From Balanoglossus misakiensis (taxonomy: Eukaryota; Hemichordata), in contig CM082581.2 of NCBI GenBank assembly GCA_040954595.2, positions 8,122,001-8,186,000 of the forward strand: 64,000 nucleotides of DNA, in the 5' to 3' direction. A program made the position numbers and the translations under genes. The notes beneath the pieces were generated by a model. The model ran no database searches. It was not told where the DNA came from and saw only the letters and a list, made by a program, of their open reading frames with translations. Below, one piece after another: positions 48,701 to 64,000 of this stretch. The stretch's first letter is position 1. The number at the start of each line of letters is the position of its first letter.

Positions 48701-50834
48701 GTTTTAAACACAAATCATGTTATTAAATCTAACCACCAAAGCTTTAAACTTGAACTTGAAAATCTCAACAGCAAACATAACCAGCAAGTTTCAATTTGAT
48801 TTGTTGCCCTTACAGACACAGATAGATCATTAAACAGAAGCAGAGACTCTCCCTTTGGAAGCATCAGTGGTGACTCTGAGAAGAGTGGGCTGACTAAACG
48901 GAGGCCATCAACCAAAGCCCTGGCTCTCAACCGTTACTATAGCGACAGTGAAGATGAGGAGGCCCGTGAAGAGAGAAGAAAGAAAGCGGTAAGTTGAAAG
49001 CCACCAATTTTTTGGGGTGAGCACTTGCTTGTGCAGTAGTCCACCCTTTATCTTAGACAACAATAAAGATGGTTGTGAGAGGGTTATTGTCAGTCTGCCC
49101 AGAGAATAAGAAATGTTACCATTCCATCAGCTTGAGTTTGATGTGAATCTTACATAGTAGGAACACTGCATTCACAGGCAAAGGAGAAGGAAGAACGAGC
49201 AGCCAGGAGGCAGCAGATAAAGGAAGACATGAGTGAAAAATTGAAGCAGTGTGAAGAAGAAAAGAAGAAGAAGAGAGAGGATAAGAAGAAAGTCAAACAG
49301 GAAGCCAAAGAGAGAGAAGGTATGTTAGCTTGTGTCCCTCACCTTTCTGTGAAAAAAAAATACAATATTACTACAAAGGTTGTATGTAACAAACTACTGT
49401 ACAAAACAATAGGATTATAATTTGATTGTCTTTCATAGAACCATATTTGTGTTTTGTCTTGCAGAGGCTGAAAAGTCTGGCAGAAGGGGTCGCACCAAGG
49501 AGCAGAAGAAAGAGGAAAAGGTCCAAGCCAAGAGAGAACAGAAGGTGCTGGAGAAGAGAATGGCTCTGCGGAGACAGCGCACGCTGAACAAGAAATATCT
49601 CTCGGAGGATTTCACGTCCTTGTTCTCCCAGAAGGAGCCCACCTTCATCACAGGAGACGCTGAGTCCAGTGATAAGCAGACGTCTGATTCGAGCGAAAAA
49701 CAGACATCTGACAGCCCTGCGGCTACTGCTCCTGAAGACTTTGAAGTTCCAGCCGTGAGGAAGCGGAGTTCTTCGAAAGAATCGGAAGAAAGCGTTACGG
49801 CTAAGGCGTTTTTCGTGTCCCATGTACCGGATGTGGGGCCGTCGTATGAGCAGACGTTCATAGCCAAGGCCATGGAGTTAGGGAATTACAGTTGTGGACT
49901 GCGTCGCTCTGGAAGGAGGTCCTGTAATTCGACGGACGCTCCTTCGGGTGAACCGGGGGAGCAGGGTCTCCAGCTTCCTCCGACGAAGCGAGGTCGTCGA
50001 ACAAGCAGCGCTTCGGGGTCGTCCTCCGATCACTCTTCGAGTAAAGGACAGCTGCTGGACAGCCAAGGTGGCGGTAAAGATAAGGCAGCTTCAGAGAAAA
50101 AGGAAGAGAGTCATGGGAGAGAGGCGAAGGAATCTGCGGCGGATGCGGAGCCTGCCGAGTTGGCGTCCCCGCCCACACCGACCCAAGACGAGCCGTCGTT
50201 CCTCGAGGGGGCGAAAGAGGAGGCTGTTGTGGCAACTGCGGGCGATTCCCCGATCCCAATCTACAGCCTCCCTTCTCACACGGACCAGCAGCAGTCGCCT
50301 CTGAAGTCCATTCCGCTGGCTGCCTCTGATACCTCGAGCAAGGACAGTTTCGCAGGAAAAAGCACGGAAGTAGAACCGCATGATACGAGGGGGCGCGCGT
50401 CTCGGTTGGAAGACCAAGGAAAATGGGACGAACCGTCCAAGTCGGACGATCGTCCCGCGCGACATCACAGAGAAAGACGCGGTCAGTCTTCGCACCATGA
50501 GGGCCAGTTTTACGAGAGGGACGGCAGCAAATCGCCCGGGGCCAGTCGCGACATCCGCCCGAGAAGGCAGTCCAGCAGAGAACACTACAAACCCATGTCC
50601 GACCAGTTTGACTACTACAGCGGCAAGAAACCCCAGCACACCAAAGAGGAGGAACCCAGACGGAGATACTCCTCCCACTCGCGGGAGAGCCGATCGCGCA
50701 ACTCGCCCCCACCGAGGGAGAGCAGGTTGCGAAACTCGCCCCCTCCCCGGGAAAGCAGATCTCGCAAGAGACACGCATCACCACCGAAAGATCACAGAGC
50801 ATCAAAATATAGAGGCTATTCTTACAGGCGATGA
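45761..50834 (+). CDS. BOD1L1: Biorientation of chromosomes in cell division 1-like 1
   Basis: BOD1L1 protects stalled replication forks and associates with SETD1A/COMPASS in vertebrates. Exons 45761-45886, 46305-46429, 46661-46857, 46950-48545, 48816-48988, 49178-49319 and 49465-50834 give 1242 residues, far shorter than the roughly 3000 of human BOD1L1. Residues about 12-100 are the conserved BOD1/Shg1 domain (GLFDQFRRDCLNDVDTKPAY, HTWSPNLNKNQLRDSLRRQI). A Lys/Ser/Glu-rich disordered stretch fills exon 4 and ends with DVTVSSVHTSDLSSFED, nearly identical to human as I recall it. NRYYSDSEDEEAREERRKKA and a charged coiled-coil follow, again as in human. The C-terminus is RS-rich with three short repeats around NSPPPRESR. 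A phase-consistent model and the ATG at 45761 (AGGATGGCGG) support the start. Confidence 0.93.
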
Positions 50835-53366
50835 AAAAATGTTTCAGAAGACATTTTGTACACTGTCAGCTCTGAGATTTATTTAATTTCTTTAAAGAAG
50901 TAAAGTTTTTATTTTAAACTTATGAAAAAGAGACATACATGTACTTAAATACACCGCACACATTATTCTACTTGTTTGTAGTACAGAGAAGTCAGGCTAC
51001 TTTATGTGCCAACATGTCTGATCTGAAATACTAGTAACACTTCCCTGCCACAAGCCCCCATTAACACATACCATCGTCCATGCTTTAGGTTGGAAAGACA
51101 TTCTGTAGCATGTTTGTTTGACAGAGTTTTGTTGCAGTGAGTACGATACAAGTAAGGACCATGGACATCACTGTCAATGCAGCAAACCAGAAAAGTGAGT
51201 ACTACGTGTTCCAAGCAAACCAGGGCATTCAGATACACTTTGTACCTGCTCTAGTAGATTGTAAAGAATCTCATTCGTATGACCATATACAAATACTCCG
51301 TAGATTCTCTGTAGTTATTCATCTATTGGAGGAATAACATGATCTGCTTGTCCACAGTTTGCTGTGGCTGTTATGTTTTCAGTTTGTTGACCACCTCTGC
51401 TCTTATACTGAATTGCTGACATGTGTTAAACTTCCAATACAATCTAAGATCCTATGTTCTTAAGACCGGCTTGAATTATTTTTGTACTTTTTACACGGTG
51501 TTGAGACTACTAGTTTTTGCGCATTGCAAGCGACTGCCATTGTAAGTTAACGTTTTTGCAAAATATATATGGTTATAAGTGAAACTATTCAGTGTTTATG
51601 TAGGGGGCTCCCTCGTGGTTCACAAGAAAGTATACTGTTTTATGGTCGTGCGATATGTCGTTGGATATGTACGAGAGGAAAATCAGCACCCAAAGAATTC
51701 ACAAAAATTCCAGATTTGTTATAATAGAATGCAGTTTACTTCAGGTGTTGACAAATACAATACAGTTAATAAAAAATTAACAAAGGATAGCTGCAAAAAT
51801 ATATATCTCATTTAATGATTGTAGGTGACATCTTGCATACTTGTCTATATCATGTCTTGTCGGAAGAAATTCTGACTTGTAGTGGGCAAGTGTTGCCCAT
51901 AATTGATTTGACTCAACACTCTGAGTTGTAGGCCTTGTATGACCTTTGACATGACATGACCCATTCACCTGTACACTCAATCAATTACTTTTATATTTCT
52001 CACACCCCAAAATAATCTTATATGATGGAATAATCCTGCTTAAGTTCTCTCAAAGGACGACTCCATTGCTTAACTAGGAGGGGTGTCTAAGTTGAAATTC
52101 ATACATGGCACATCATGTTTTGCACTAATTTAAGTACACAAAGGTTACATAAAAGAAACGTAAAAACAGAAGGATTGCTGGGAAGGCAACTGGTGCAAAT
52201 TCTGGAACTTTTTTTCTTGCATACATTTTCCACCCGTAAAATTACTCCCCTTTTTATCACTTCCGAAAAATCTACATTTTTTAAAAGAAATAAATTTGTT
52301 CTGAAATCTGCACTAAAATTAGCCAGAGACTGGGCGAAAACTGAACATTTATTTGTGTTATTAACTTACTTTGCTGACTGACCATTGTCATGTATACAGC
52401 ATAATTAAAAGTACAGCATATTCAATTTTCACACATTTTAAATTGTGAAACTATCGATGATGGCTATAGCTGAAGGAAAACCAGGTTCGCATATTTCACC
52501 CACAATAATCTAATAAGTATCTTTCAATATTCATAAACACTTTCATAGAAGCATAGATTAATATGCAAATCACATATCCACTTTTCCAGGATACTGCCCT
52601 TTGTACATGTGTTGGGAATTAAATAGTATTTACAATGCTGGGAATGGGCCCGTTCAGAGATGCAGTCCTGCACGGAATGCAAAATAAATGTGGATTATTC
52701 TAAAATATTGCTGTCCTGCAACAACCAACACTCAACACATTCTAAAATACAATGTACCAGCAATACGGGCTGACCTCCTATAGCACAGTGGTTTGACCCT
52801 ATGTCGTTGCAGCCTTGTGGCATCCAATCAGAATAAGAGATAGACAACATTTCTAAAAATTGACACAAGTACATAAAACACCATATAAAAGCTGCAAAAA
52901 TAAAATATGTCCAATAAAAGAGAGACAAAGCATGATAAGTGAAACTACCATTCACTTCTTGTGTAAGTGTGGTGTCGGCAATAAATACATTAAAAAACAA
53001 AATAAAATTTCCAACTACAAACTTTGACTTCCTAGCACCAATGCCTTGACATGTTACATTTCCGACAAATGTAGAATTTTCTTGTTGGTAATACTGTACT
53101 TTTTCAGCAGTCAAGGTTCATAATTTTCACTGGCCAATGTCTCATCACTCATGACTGCTTACAGCTACATACTAGAGGGGGAAGGGTAAGTCAAGTGATC
53201 AGTGGACTGGGCTTCAACCTTGTAAGACAAGATACCATCACAGCATGGAAAGACAAAATCCTGTGTGCGAGTACTCTTTGCAGAAATTGCTTCTTTGCGC
53301 AGTTAGATGAAGTAGCGGGCAGTATTTTTTCACTTCTTAAAAAATCTTACAATGTTCAAAGCTTCT
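50835..53366. other. Convergent 3' region of BOD1L1 and SUFU
   Basis: Tail-to-tail intergenic DNA. AATAAA at 51768-51773 (plus) and AATAAA on the minus strand (52348-52353) are candidate signals for BOD1L1 and SUFU respectively. The minus-strand open frame at 52695-53114 lies in the putative SUFU 3' UTR and has no recognisable family. No gene is supported here. Confidence 0.45.
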
Positions 53367-56300
53367 TCAGTCATCTGGTATGATGGTTATCGAGAGACGT
53401 TTGTTTGGCCATGTAAAATGCTTTGGTAGCTCTATCTGTAGACGGAAGAGGAGAAACAAAATTTAGAGATGAATCCTTCCTAAGTTCCAAAAAAATACTA
53501 GTAGTCAGTTCTTGTTTATTGGGAAACAGCAGTTTTGCTGTATATAATATATGCCCAATAAGACAATCAAATTTTCCTTCAAGACATCATTCATTTTTCT
53601 CAGAGCAAGGAGGATGAAAACAATGGAACCTACTTCACTTGGATTTGTGAGTACATCTAAGTCTTCTACAACAGAGTCTAGGTCATCATCAGTGATGAGT
53701 ATCTAGAATGAAATGAAATAAAACATGATCTGTTACTGGTGTTAGGAAGTTAAACAGGTTCAATGTTATATTATAGAAGTATGCTCATGTACACATATTC
53801 AACAAGGTGCCAAGACTTTAGCTCTTCGAGGGAAATTGCTATTTTCCCCAGTCATTTGAACTTCACCTATTATCTTATGAATGCTGACTTACTTGTAACC
53901 ATGGTCCGTGCGCAGCATAGCGATGCGTTTCATCGACAATGGACCCTTCCACATGCGGGGACACTAACGTTACCGCCACATCTCCGGTGATGCTTTTGAA
54001 AGTAAAATGGCGACCGTGTTTGAGTCTGCCCCTTAAATCCAGACGAGAAAACAGAAACTGGATTAGTCCAATTGAACAATACATTAAGTACACTTGCCAT
54101 TGAGTTGTCTTGAACAATTCTCATCATATTCCTAAATCTGTAAACGTTTGCAATTGACCTACTTGAGTGCCAAGGGTAAGAGAGCCCCAGCTTCCATGTT
54201 GAACTTTAGCTTGACTCCGTCCACTGATCTTGTCCTGATCAGCTCCATTGAACTGCCTTCAATGTCACTTTCTGAACTGCCTCCCAGCGATGGCTTCCTA
54301 TTGTCCAACATATCTTGGTTGCTAAGAAACCAACAGAGAAATGATAAGCATCACAATACATGTAATTCACTTTTTAAATAAAATGAATAAGTTACTAACA
54401 AAGAATATATGTCTACAGAACAAAAAATTCACAAATTCAATGGCATTTTAAAAAAGTGAAAAAATGGCAGCAATTCCACTTACCTATCTCGCTCGTGCCT
54501 GATACTGGACGTTTGACTTTGCTGTATTGAAGGTAACACTGCTTTATCTTGCCCTAAGCCCCTTTGCAATGTGGCTTTAATTTGTTCTGATTCTGAAACA
54601 CACATGGAGAAATCATCAGATCCAGTCATATGGACCAAACACCAAATAAAAACACTCATCTGTGACATCCTATATGTGATTTCTCCATATGGTTAGTCTC
54701 ACTGAGTTTTCATAATGCTGTATTACTTTATGTGGCTGTCATTTTGGAAAATTCAAAGAATTCAAAAATGTCACTGTACAATACTTCCTCTGTACAAAAC
54801 TCACCATATCTCGAAATATGGGGTGCATTCTGCTCAGTTCCACTGCTTTCGCCAGAAAAATCATCCCATTCTTCCCACGAACACTTTGCGCTGACGCCGC
54901 TCAGGTTGGAGCCATCGGTCTCGATCCCACGATCCACCATTTCTTGTAAGTGTGGATCGATGTCAAAGATCGACTCCCCTCGCCTCATGTCAGTGACCAG
55001 CCATGGACCACCAGCACTGTAATGACGCAAGAGAAAATTTGCTGTGATGTAGTGAGTGCCTAGTCAACGTGCGTGATGATTTAGTGTTTTGATCTTGACA
55101 TATGCATTGATTTTGTTCAAGTATTCCATTTTCAAAGATGACCACAAAACTAACTTTCATGGCTACTTTAGCTCTCTACTTTCTCTCGAACCTCTTGACA
55201 TTCTGATCACCTACCCAGGTGTTTTACGAATCAAATCTAAAACTGCAGGACCATTCCAGTGTTGAGCAGCCTGCAGCTCTTCGTTGCAAACTCCTAAAAT
55301 CTGCAAGACAGAACAGAGTAGTATGTGTGGTTGGCGCAGGTCTTTGGAAATTTCGCAGTAGAAATTAATACAGTTTAATATCTTGCAGCCATTATGAATG
55401 TGACGAGTGAAATATGTTGCTGATGTCTCAAATACCAGGTGTAAATTTTACCTGAACAAATTGCACGGTGCCAAACTGTGTGACTATTGGGGGAAGCTGC
55501 GGGTCTTCTGCCATCAGCATGTGATTGACGCGGGATTCGCTGTTGTCCAGTGGGTTGTGCCACGACACGTGATCTCCGCTACAGAACACATTCTCTGAAA
55601 AGTTACAAGGGTTGGGGTTACCACGATACATTATGACCTCCTCATAGCTAATTAGAAATAAGAAAAGAAGTTTTGATCTGCGCTGAACATGTAATTTAAC
55701 ATCCAAATGATTTACCTGACTGGAACACATATCGTGCCAATCCCTGCATCAGCTCTGCTGGCCACGTCGGCGGGGCAGTTTCTGTTGGCTCCCTTTTTAA
55801 ACGAAATGTCAATTCAAAACCAAAACCACTGGGCCCTTCACCTCCAGTGAATCTATGTGTAGAGAATAAAATCAAATCCAATGAGTATATTATTATTATT
55901 ATGTTACCATCTCAGGAAAAGAAATAGCATTTTCTTTCTTCAGTAACACTCATATCGAAGACTTGAAATATACTATACTTACTCATGTACTCTTCCGTCG
56001 CCATGGAGATCAGTTAGTCCAAAACTCACATAATGCCAGTGAGGAAGAATGCCCCTTTCTGGGACTCCAGGATTAGCATACATACTAATGTAATCTAGCG
56101 GGTCAGGACCACCTAACCTGCAACAGAAAACATGAAAACAATACGTACATTACATGTTTGTCATGGTAGCTCCATCCTCCATGGTCAGATGTTGTAGAAA
56201 GTGAGTCCTTGGGGAAACACCTGGTATAATTATAAAAGCGGTACAGCATGTAAACAGTGTTACGTGTATGAAAAGTATGTTTACTTGAACAAGCAACATC

Positions 56301-57349
56301 CTTGTGTCAGCATCATGTCAATTGGGTCCCTGTACACTCCACTAAATTTGTTTCTTGCATAAAACAATTACCCAGTGTTTTTTGCTTTATGATTGCCCCT
56401 AATAAACATTGAATTGATGTATGCAAATTGCCTTTTGTTTACCAACAAGTGTGAATCACTACCTATGAAAATGCCAGTGCAAGTATAGAACGAATGCATT
56501 TTATATCCAAACAGTAACTCTTGATTTACTATATACTTAGAGATTTAATAATTTGGCTTATAATAAAGCCACATACTGTGAGTGCATCAATCAGTTACAA
56601 AAAAAGCATCACTGCGTTATACAGTTGTGATGTCGCCTGGGAGATATTGTTGGGACTTGAAGATCATTGCCATGGTAACAGTGTTTTCCCATAGAGGCTA
56701 CAAGTCATCATTTGCATTCCATGAAATTGACAACATGGCTGAAACTGACAAATTTAGAATCCGGTAAGAATTTCATAAGCAAAGGCCACACGCATTAAAC
56801 ACGTAGATGGGGCAATATCGATGTATGTAGTGATTGTGAATAATGTACAAAGTATATTCATTGTACTCAAATCAAGCTGTTGGGCTTCACTTCCGCTATT
56901 GTGTCAATGTGTGAAACGGGGATAATCTATTTTTCGCGTCCCGAACGCTTGGTACTGATTATTGGCCGTAATATCGCCAATGGAGCGAAGCAAAGCAATC
57001 CAGCAAAGTAATAGTCTCGAAGCCCCGAGAAACAGTTTTTGAGTGGCAACAAACAGTACATAAAATACGCAAAAGAAGACACGAGCATCTGTAGCTGGCC
57101 GTACACAACAACAGACCTCCCTGAAGGCCGCGACCGTGGCAAATGATAGAGGCACAGTGGATAGAGCAACACGTATGTGAAATGCCTCACAAAATGTTCT
57201 TACCAGTATTTCACCACGGCTGTAACCTGCAGCGGGTTGGCCTGATCGGCATAAAGTTTCCGACAGGCTGAGTGGATCAATTCTAAGCCGATCGGCAACG
57301 GCGAAGGGCCAGCGCCCGAGAAAGTTTGAGCTGGATCGCCAGTCTCCAT
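53367..57349 (-). CDS. SUFU: Suppressor of fused
   Basis: Negative regulator of Hedgehog signalling that binds GLI transcription factors and holds them in the cytoplasm. Exons on the minus strand: 57349-57204, 56117-55983, 55852-55716, 55594-55452, 55300-55215, 55016-54805, 54592-54484, 54321-54163, 54031-53893, 53702-53634 and 53435-53367. They give 467 residues, against about 484 in human. Conserved blocks in order are QANPLQVTAVVKYW, GGPDPLDYISMY, EGPSGFGFELTFRLKRE, PPTWPAELMQGLARYVFQS, FCSGDHVSW, GPWLVTDMRRGESIFDIDP, GIETDGSNLSGVSAKCSW, GRHFTFKSITGD, AAHGPWLQ and, in the last exon, LPKHFTWPNKRLSI. N- and C-terminal SUFU lobes are complete. The Ser-rich linker between them (exons 7-8) is the most diverged part. 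Start: MET at 57349, just before GDPAQTF. It diverges from ACTR1. Confidence 0.96.
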
Positions 57350-57961
57350 TTTCACGTTCGTCTGAGAAACCTAAACAAGGCTGTTCCATTCAATAGTTCA
57401 ACCCCACCGAAATCTTTAATCATTGCTAACTTGAAGCTCACATGAAGCCTGCATATGAAATTAGCTGGATGCAGTGGGCGAAAAATGTTTGATTTTCTTT
57501 TTGTTTTGTCATATAGTTAGTAACCATTGGCTTCTTGTCTATTCGCTGAGGACATCAAGACCAAACGCAGCCCTTCGTCTGCTCATGGAGGTACTAGTAC
57601 CTCCATGGTCTGCTTTCCCATCGACTTACGAAATCGCATAGATCAGTGGGAGGTACATAGTTTAAAGAAGCAGCAGAGGACTTCCGTTCTCACCAACAAA
57701 GACCACCCACGTGTTATTGAGAATTTAGCATTCACTTATACACTTTTCCTTGTTAAAAACAATAAAAGTAAAAAATATATGCTGAAGTGTGGATTTTTAT
57801 CAAATACTTCAATCAAAGTTTCATTATAGGAGCAAATCCAATATTCCCAGCATGCCAAAGTAGCAACAATGATGTCATTGATCCACGCATGCGTACCTCT
57901 CTGTGTCAATTTCCAATGATAGCCGATGGAAAACTGAAAATACAGGAATAATTTGCTAAAA
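57350..57961. promoter_or_regulatory. Bidirectional promoter SUFU/ACTR1
   Basis: The 612 bases between the two divergent start codons. It contains an inverted CCAAT box (ATTGG, 57526-57530), an NRF1-like palindrome ACGCATGCGT at 57885-57894 about 70 bases before the ACTR1 ATG, and a 24-base perfect palindrome at 57584-57607. No TATA box is obvious, which fits two housekeeping-type genes sharing a promoter. The small open frame at 57527-57829 is not supported as a gene. Confidence 0.6.
57584..57607. repeat. 24-base perfect palindrome
   Basis: Twelve-base arms, CATGGAGGTACT and its reverse complement, meet without a spacer. It lies inside the SUFU/ACTR1 promoter. It could bind a dimeric factor or form a cruciform. 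I see no further copy in the window. Confidence 0.9.
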
Positions 57962-61588
<3,627 letters not shown>

Positions 61589-63256
61589 GATTTCACAGAA
61601 AATTTTATTGTATGTTGCTTGTATTTAAGCTGGCTAAGTCAAGGGTCTGTGGGGTTGAGAGATGTTAACAAATCTCATTTTGTACCAACTCTCATTGTGT
61701 GCGAGATTATGTAGATTATGCCTATATAAAGGAGTCTGGTAAATTTGACAGCTTGAAGAGTGCAGTGAGTCACAGATATCCTGCTCCCCACCTCTCTGCC
61801 ATCTGCCATATGACATCGCAATATGCAAATTTGCATATTATTAGGATAATTTATGCATATCTTGCAAGAAAAATATCCAAAAAGATTGGATGTTCCCAAG
61901 CCCTTGATGACGCCGCATTTAAATCAGATATATAAATTGCTGATTTTTTTCATGCCTTTGGAAAGGTGTTCATTCATGAGTCAAAAATGACAGCCTGTCA
62001 GTGCCAATTTTGTTTCTGTTTGTAATTCTTACTATTAAAGCCATACAAGTATGTAACCTTTTGCCAATAAAACACAGACATATCTGGTCACAGCACGGTA
62101 AAAGTTATGTAGAATTTCATTTTTTGATCGCTTATGATTTAATTTCTACATTTCTATCCTTTCAATATAAACTTTACCTTACCCGTGTTATAATTGGAAT
62201 GGAGTTAGGGGTCATGACCCCCTAGGCCAACCAAAACTTGCTCTACCTCCATTGGAACTGAGACCCATATACTGAAAGTAACATACTTAAAATTCCCTTT
62301 GTTTTGTAAGTTATTTATTTTGGCATCTCACTTGTCCTATACCACACAGAAATATTTGTCTAAATCTTCAAAATTCAGAGCTTGTCTATTAGAGTAAAAA
62401 TGTCATTTTCCTGGAATTGTTCATGTCCCTATAGTTTGCATAGAACTCATGATTGTGGAGTATAATTTGCATTCCAAGCCAACGTATTGGACAAAATGAT
62501 GCTAAGAGAAGGTCTAATGTAAGTTAATAATATGCTCGTTTAACTTTTGTAGGTTTTCCTTCAAATTTAGGTGCTTTGTAATATACATGTAATTCTATGC
62601 TATATAATACTTGATACTTATGTGCATGACTTGTTTTAAAAATAATGGCTATCACTTTGCATGGGGATTGCAATACTTTGGGGATTTATTTTTTTATTTT
62701 TTGCATATTGACATCTGGAGATGTATTTTGTGTTTATATTGTATTCTCTTTTTTATTTTGCGAAGTCGATGTCAGAGTACATGTGATTATAAAAAATGAA
62801 TTTTCTTATGTTTTGGATAATTGATCATGTCAGCACAAATTTATGTCTTTCATTGTGTGGCCATAATATGTAAATGTTTTGGTTAACAACGGTGGTTGAA
62901 TATTACTGTGAACATGCTTTTGCAATATAGCAGCAGTCTTCCTCAAGCTGCAGGGTCTATTGAGCAAAAGTTGCTGGATTTTGGTATTCAGATACGTTCA
63001 TTGAGCTGTGAGGCTAGGGCTGTAGTAATTTGACTGAAACAGGTAACCACAATCCAGAGACATTGTTTATAAAGACTTACTTGAAGCGGTGATGTTACAG
63101 AGAATCTGTTGAGCGCCCTCTTGTGTAAAGTCAGTTTGGCAACGTATACTTGCAAGCTACAATAGTCATGCTGTTGATGAGTAGGGCATTCAAATTATTT
63201 TCATATTATGGCCTAGCTGTCTCAGTGTACATGTACAGTCTGTATTGGTGAATAAA
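61589..63256 (+). other. ACTR1 3' UTR candidate
   Basis: Non-coding after the stop at 61586-61588. An AATAAA at 63251-63256 is a likely polyadenylation signal. A nuclear-receptor-like inverted repeat, GGGTCATGACCC, lies near 62209-62220. No coding region is supported. Confidence 0.45.
63251..63256 (+). terminator. Polyadenylation signal, probable ACTR1
   Basis: Canonical AATAAA followed by GT-rich and T-rich sequence. The distance of about 1.7 kb from the stop is long but acceptable; earlier usage cannot be ruled out. Confidence 0.4.
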
Positions 63257-64000
63257 GTGCTTCCATCCTGTACCATTGAATTTCCTGTAATTTTGACTTT
63301 AGTTAGTTTCCATGCAGTCAATTACTCCGCGTCTCAGAACCAGTCCAAACTGACCACACGAGCCGCTGAACACCCAAAAAGGTCGGTTACCCCATGACAC
63401 TGTCTGTAATTTACCCCTCGATATCCAAAAAGGTCGGATACCTCGTGATGTTGTCTTTAATTAATTACAAGCAGCAGTAGGATGTGTTGCAACAAGTACC
63501 AGTAGCACTTAAGATAAATCAGTTATCGGATGATCGGATGATGGTTCTTCACGAACTTGTTAAGTAAAGGCATGATATCTAAAACCTTTGAAAGTGTTTA
63601 ATTTTATCGACAGTCGGCAACACCTCCACTTCTCACAAATTTCCCCCAAAATTTTATCAGGTACTTTGTGTATTCAAAATTTTTCACTATCATGTTTTTA
63701 ATAATTTGATCAAAGAAACTAAAACTGTTTGTCTGTACAGCATTGAATACTGTTTTACTTGAGTTCGATAACACTAATTTCAGTGGCAATCTTGTCTAGA
63801 ATCTAGACATCTTATCTGAGGGCTCTCACTATCGATACGACGTCTAGATTTTGGACGTATCAATCTGAAGATGGCATTGTTTTCTGTTGCACGCCCCTCT
63901 GAATAGAAATAAGGTGCAACTGTTATCTGTAGGAACAGAGATTTCATCTAGTTGTATAATTCTGCATGTCAGGACATGATCACGATTGCTGGAATCTATT
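63257..64000. other. Terminal intergenic sequence
   Basis: No gene is supported up to the window end. It contains the short tandem repeat at 63374-63462 and a 15-base inverted repeat, GTCTAGAATCTAGAC, at 63794-63808. Confidence 0.4.
63374..63462 (+). repeat. Two-copy tandem repeat, about 51-base period
   Basis: Two diverged copies of a block beginning CCAAAAAGGTCGG(T/A)TACC, continuing (C)ATGAC/GTGATG and TGTCT(G/T)TAAT, start near 63374 and 63425. It is non-coding. Confidence 0.75.

Noticed and set aside
49858-50805. Minus-strand 315- and 227-residue open frames
   Set aside because: Antisense of the GC-rich last exon of BOD1L1; low-complexity products with no family.
52695-53114. Minus-strand 139-residue open frame
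   Set aside because: Lies in the putative SUFU 3' UTR with no recognisable domain.
57527-57829. Open frame inside the SUFU/ACTR1 promoter
   Set aside because: Spans the palindrome, no family, and no splice context; treated as chance.
63374-63462. Short repeats considered as a CRISPR-like array
   Set aside because: Only two diverged copies in an animal genome; a simple tandem duplication.

Overview
The window is a stretch of animal nuclear DNA. Genes are split into many short exons with GT-AG introns, there are two Pol III tRNA genes, and the proteins are recognisable orthologues of human genes. Protein similarity to vertebrates, the gene content and the many ACATGTA-type motifs suggest an invertebrate deuterostome. 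Amphioxus is my first guess and a hemichordate or echinoderm is possible; this is inference. I built all gene models by hand from reading frame, splice sites and remembered family sequences, so exon edges may be off by a base or a few.

Layout: 1-7850 is gene-free but holds a (TGTTG)n microsatellite and an old duplicated non-coding element. 7951-18694 (+) is EXOC6/Sec15 with two homologous alternative first exons. 22745-25017 (+) is a five-exon secreted protein that I read as a four-helix cytokine of the IL-6/CNTF/LIF class. It has a TATA box and a kappaB site upstream and an AU-rich 3' region. 26686-32450 (+) is a large protein with a MIF4G-like domain, a SAM-like domain and two CCHC zinc knuckles. 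33687-35881 (-) is a PH-domain protein, tail to tail with it. 36857-36928 is tRNA-Pro(TGG). 37981-42294 (+) is mitoferrin. 45326-45398 (-) is tRNA-Lys(CTT). 45761-50834 (+) is BOD1L1. 53367-57349 (-) is SUFU. 57962-61588 (+) is ACTR1 (Arp1/centractin), head to head with SUFU.

Most genes are unrelated housekeeping or signalling genes, not an operon-like system. Their linkage is informative: EXOC6, the mitoferrin SLC25A28, SUFU and ACTR1A all lie on human 10q23-q24, and SUFU/ACTR1A are divergent neighbours there too, so the window looks like a piece of an ancestral linkage group. The main discovery candidate is the cytokine-like gene at 22.7-25.0 kb. Helix order, a cysteine-free mature chain, an IL-6/growth-hormone-like 1-0-0-0 intron phase pattern, an inducible-type promoter and an AU-rich 3' UTR all point the same way.
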